This document shows positions 61,327-64,000 of a stretch of DNA of 64,000 bases, one piece after another. The first letter of the stretch is position 1; the number at the start of each line of letters is the position of its first letter. Made by a program: the position numbers and the translations under genes. The stretch covers positions 186,001 through 250,000 of the forward strand of contig JAOZHZ010000018.1 of assembly GCA_026014615.1 (NCBI GenBank), read 5' to 3'. The notes below the pieces were generated by a model, which saw only the letters and a list, made by a program, of their open reading frames with translations, was not told the DNA's origin and searched no databases. The stretch comes from Candidatus Bathyarchaeota archaeon. GTDB taxonomy: Archaea > Thermoproteota > Bathyarchaeia > Bathyarchaeales > Bathycorpusculaceae.

Positions 61327-62544
61327 ATGGCAACTAATGGCGACTGGACAAGTGACAAGTACGTTCAGAACTGGTTTGAGCTGTTAGGCAACGAAAGGAC
61401 AATAAAGAACTACAAAAACGATTTCCCCAAATTTTTGGCTTACATTCAAGAAAACACAGAGTACAAAACACCCACTGAGATAATAAACTCAAGGCTGCAG
61501 CAGTTGACAACTCAAGACCTTCTAAAGCGTCGGTTCTGGGAACAGCAAGTAGTTAAGTACAAGAACAGCCTTGAAGAAAAGAACCTGAGAATGGCGACAA
61601 TCCACGGGCACATAAGAACCGTTATGTCCTTTTTTAGCAAGAACGGTGTTAAGCTGCTTTTCAGTCGCGGAGAACTAAAAATCAATCCTTCAGAAAAAGA
61701 CAAGGTTGACAGAGAATGGATTCCAAGCAATGAAGAGGTAAGGCTTCTTTATCGGCTATGCGACAATGCAAGAGACAGAGCCATATTGTTAACGCTTTAT
61801 CAGAGTGGCTTCTCAGAGGTTGACGCTGCTTCAATGCAAATTCAAGACTTTCCTTTCTATGATGAAAATAGCGATTGGGCTATCGCCTCCAATTTTGACT
61901 TGTACCATAAACGGAGACGCGAAAAAACCAACCAGTGGCAACAGACATGTTTAAGCCGTGAAGTCCTTGAGGAAATAAGAATCATGCTGCAGGGCCGAGG
62001 TTTCCCATCTGAAGGTTACTTGTTTGTGTCTTTCCGTGGTGAACAGTTAGGTGTTAGAGGCATAAACGACATGCTGAAAGGGGTAGTTACAAAAGCCTTT
62101 AACGGTAAAGTTAAACTGTGGAAAACTAAGCATTTGCGAGACGCATTCATGAATGGGCTGCTTCAAGCGAAACTTACACAAGAAATTAAAGACGCAATGG
62201 TCGGACATAAACGGCAAGGCGCAAGAAACGATTATGCAATAACGGAACTAACGATCAAAACAGCTTACGCTGAAGCATTCAAGTATTTAACAATTAATGG
62301 GTACGGTAAACAATCACGCAAAGTCGAAGAATTAGGCAAACAGGTTCAACAGTTAACGCTGCAAATGGCTTCCGTCATGGAACTTTTTGATACACTCTTA
62401 ACCGATGATCAGAAACGTTTTGCCGCTTTAGAAGCCGCAAAAAGAGTTTCCACAATGACACCAGAAAAACTGATTCGCATCGAAAACATGCTTAAACTCT
62501 TTGGACAACGTGATGATAGCAACAACAAAGATAAACAAGAGTAA
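61327..62544 (+). CDS. Tyrosine recombinase/integrase of a second element
   Basis: N-terminal SAM-like domain (about 8-110), catalytic domain with WKTKHLRDAFMNGLL (His 269, Arg 271), MVGHKRQ (His 294) and the nucleophile region IKTAYAEAFKYL (Tyr 314 or 320), then a coiled coil (330-356). At the first-Arg position the sequence is LYQSGFSEVDAASM without Arg. 405 aa. It marks an integrated or resident element continuing beyond the right window edge; no structural or replication genes are seen with it. Confidence 0.85.
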   Translation: MATNGDWTSDKYVQNWFELLGNERTIKNYKNDFPKFLAYIQENTEYKTPTEIINSRLQQLTTQDLLKRRFWEQQVVKYKNSLEEKNLRMATIHGHIRTVMSFFSKNGVKLLFSRGELKINPSEKDKVDREWIPSNEEVRLLYRLCDNARDRAILLTLYQSGFSEVDAASMQIQDFPFYDENSDWAIASNFDLYHKRRREKTNQWQQTCLSREVLEEIRIMLQGRGFPSEGYLFVSFRGEQLGVRGINDMLKGVVTKAFNGKVKLWKTKHLRDAFMNGLLQAKLTQEIKDAMVGHKRQGARNDYAITELTIKTAYAEAFKYLTINGYGKQSRKVEELGKQVQQLTLQMASVMELFDTLLTDDQKRFAALEAAKRVSTMTPEKLIRIENMLKLFGQRDDSNNKDKQE

Positions 62545-62707
62545 GATTGACACCTTTTTTCTATTTCACAATTTTTAGAATAAATTGACGAATATGCTAT
62601 TTTTGGGGTTATTTCGTCTATTATTATCATATTATGAGCTATCTTAATAAAAGGAGCAAAAGTGGGTAAAGTTTGCTCTGTTTTTGGCATATTTGGATGT
62701 GCAAAGA

Positions 62708-62739
62708 TTTAAAAATATATTGTAACAATAGTTGTTACA
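62708..62739 (+). promoter_or_regulatory. TATA box and perfect palindrome before a small gene
   Basis: TTTAAAAATATAT (62708-62720) is followed at once by TGTAACAA-TAG-TTGTTACA (62721-62739), 8-base perfect arms covering the region between TATA and start site. The next ATG is at 62757. Strong candidate operator. Confidence 0.55.
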
Positions 62740-62756
62740 ATAGGGGTAATCAAAGG

Positions 62757-62945
62757 ATGAAAGAAAAAATAAACAAACAAGAACTAAACAAAACAAACGC
62801 TCAACGCTTAGACCGTATAACCGACATACTGGCCAACCTGCTCAAAAGCAATCTGGCACCCGAACACGATTTAATGGTGCTTGAGGCTCAAGAGTTGGCG
62901 TTGTCGGTGCGAGACGACTTGGAAAATAGTGTCGTGCCAGTATAG
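62757..62945 (+). CDS. Small helical protein (62 aa), probably regulated by the palindrome
   Basis: ATG with AAAGG just upstream; the earlier in-frame start reads through the promoter. NAQRLDRITDILANLLKSNL and EHDLMVLEAQELALSVRDDL are amphipathic helices. No HTH is obvious. Unknown function. Confidence 0.5.
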   Translation: MKEKINKQELNKTNAQRLDRITDILANLLKSNLAPEHDLMVLEAQELALSVRDDLENSVVPV

Positions 62946-62978
62946 CCAACTGCACCCACTTTTTCTATTTCAAGCGAG

Positions 62979-63401
62979 TCATACAATATCTTTTTGCATG
63001 TATGCCATTACTAAAAAGAATACAGTAAAGAAGCAAGACATTGCTGCAAAACTCATTGTTAATATGGTTGGTTCGTGAGCCTCAGTTACCAGAACATCGA
63101 CACAATAAAACCGAACAGTAACCAAAAGAAACGCCAAGGGTGTAGCTATTCCTACTAGGCGTACCAACCTATCTTTCTCGATTTCCCGAAACTCATAGGC
63201 TACGAAAGCAAAAATTATCGAGTTAACAGTAAGAAGCCCGTTAACGATTGAGGGGTTTATAGTTTGCGCATAATCTATTTCGCTAATGCCCGTACCACCA
63301 AGTGGTCACGCGTATGCAAGCATTAAAAAGCATAAATCAATGACAATCCAAACAATAAGGGTTCTAACCTTTGAACGTTTACTCTGGTTAAGCATTGCCA
63401 T
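62979..63401 (-). pseudogene. Four-span membrane protein interrupted by in-frame TGA
   Basis: From ATG at 63401 the frame reads MAMLNQSKRSKVRTLIVWIV... with a first span, meets TGA at 63306-63308 and continues without other stops through GISEIDYAQTINPSIVNG, VNSIIFAFVAYEF, LVGIATPLAFLLVTVRF and FFTVFFLVMAYM to the stop at 62979. About 140 aa in all. Either a nonsense mutation, or translation restarts downstream (TTG 63167). Confidence 0.5.
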
Positions 63402-63429
63402 CTTAAACAATTTAGCGAACAAGAAGCAT

Positions 63430-63728
63430 TAAAGATTATCTCAATCCGAGGCCTCTTTCTTTTTTATCAGAGCTTTCATATATCTTTAAAAGATATGTTG
63501 CTTGAGTTGACTACACTTCAAACTGACAATTAACTGTTATATCCATATAAGGGGCATACGGTTACACCGTTAACCCTCTGATTCAGCGTGAAAAACAGCT
63601 AAACCACCCCCACCCAGTTTGAAAATTCGTTAAGTTTCCATATACCAAATAACCACTTTAGCTTAGTTTGTCAGGTGAAAAAGACCTAAACTAAAGGGGT
63701 ACCCCCATCAAAAATTTTTATGAAGGTG
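63430..63728. other. Gene-free AT-rich segment with palindromes
   Basis: No coding frame is convincing. ATATCTT-TAA-AAGATAT (63480-63496) is a perfect palindrome, and GGGGTACCCC occurs near 63699-63708 just after the 3' end of the minus-strand gene. These may be an operator and a hairpin terminator. Confidence 0.4.
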
Positions 63729-63941
63729 CTATTTGCCTTCAAGTTTTTTTAGTCTCGCATCTAAGTCATTGAAACAGTCCGTTATGGCCAAGTGTTGAAT
63801 GTTTTTTATGGGTGTGGCAACTTCCTCAACTGTCCACAAATCGTCTTTTGATATTCGAGTTTGGAGTTGGTTTAAAGCTTCACTATATCGCTTATTATAG
63901 GCTCTTTCGAAATATCCCTCTTTTTCCAACTTGTTCACCAA
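63729..63941 (-). CDS. Small charged protein (70 aa)
   Basis: MVNKLEKEGYFERAYNKRYS..., helical, ending DLDARLKKLEGK. A TATA-like AATTTATTAATA lies upstream near 63980. No family recognised. Confidence 0.5.
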   Translation of the reverse strand: MVNKLEKEGYFERAYNKRYSEALNQLQTRISKDDLWTVEEVATPIKNIQHLAITDCFNDLDARLKKLEGK

Positions 63942-64000
63942 CCAATAAAAAGTTGTTAATCTTTAAAAATGTTATACCAAATTTATTAATAACAACAATG

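Noticed and set aside
1-64000. CRISPR array
   Set aside because: No run of regularly spaced 25-40 base repeats was found; the only repeats are single inverted or tandem pairs.

Overview
The window is a piece of an archaeal chromosome. The evidence is direct: archaeal/eukaryotic-type ribosomal proteins (L19e, L32e, S4e, an L30 and S5 of archaeal type), an RNase P protein of the Rpp29 type inside the ribosomal operon, SRP19, a family B DNA polymerase, TATA-box promoters, and the archaeal version of the mevalonate pathway. Many genes start with GTG or TTG, and one probably with CTG. I infer a TACK-side lineage such as Bathyarchaeia, but nothing here proves the taxon.

Region 1 (about 0.9-26.3 kb) is an integrated head-tail (caudovirus-type) provirus. 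It starts with a strong TATA box and a GC-rich structured leader. A long plus-strand late operon follows: protease-scaffold fusion, decoration protein, HK97-type capsid protein, portal, adaptors, tail tube, tail chaperone, tape measure, baseplate and small and large terminase. A COG2401 ABC-ATPase/GNAT fusion, a regulatory arm of small winged-helix, ASCH, AbrB, RHH and Cys-rich proteins, and a tyrosine recombinase with an N-terminal zinc ribbon complete it. No replication gene is visible. The most notable signals are a probable programmed -1 frameshift (U UUU UUA) in the tail chaperone, a putative stopper protein that swallowed an alpha/alpha-toroid domain, and an antisense gene for a single TFIIB-like cyclin domain.

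Region 2 (26.6-45.0 kb, mostly minus strand) is the distal S10/spc ribosomal operon from L22 to L15, then SecY, an EMC3/DUF106 insertase-like protein and cytidylate kinase. The operon is interrupted between L30 and L15 by about 5.5 kb. This insert carries a small heat-shock-like gene, a degenerate tandem repeat, a membrane protein, a transposase remnant and a RadA-like/small protein/PolB cluster whose three genes all show frame disruptions.

Region 3 (45.0-59.6 kb) holds two stand-alone Lrp/AsnC effector domains, several tiny membrane genes, and a near-complete modified mevalonate pathway: mevalonate kinase, UbiD-type decarboxylase, aconitase X large and small subunits, isopentenyl phosphate kinase, type 2 IPP isomerase and a polyprenyl diphosphate synthase. 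A beta-CASP ribonuclease, GluRS and SRP19 are interspersed. Together these turn mevalonate into the prenyl chains of archaeal lipids without classical phosphomevalonate kinase.

Region 4 (59.7-64 kb) is AT-rich accessory DNA: a membrane protein, a second tyrosine recombinase, small genes behind palindromic operators, and a membrane gene broken by an in-frame TGA. A 43-bp motif just upstream of the second recombinase reappears in inverted orientation in the rpl30-rpl15 insert, which may mark shared integration or repeat history.
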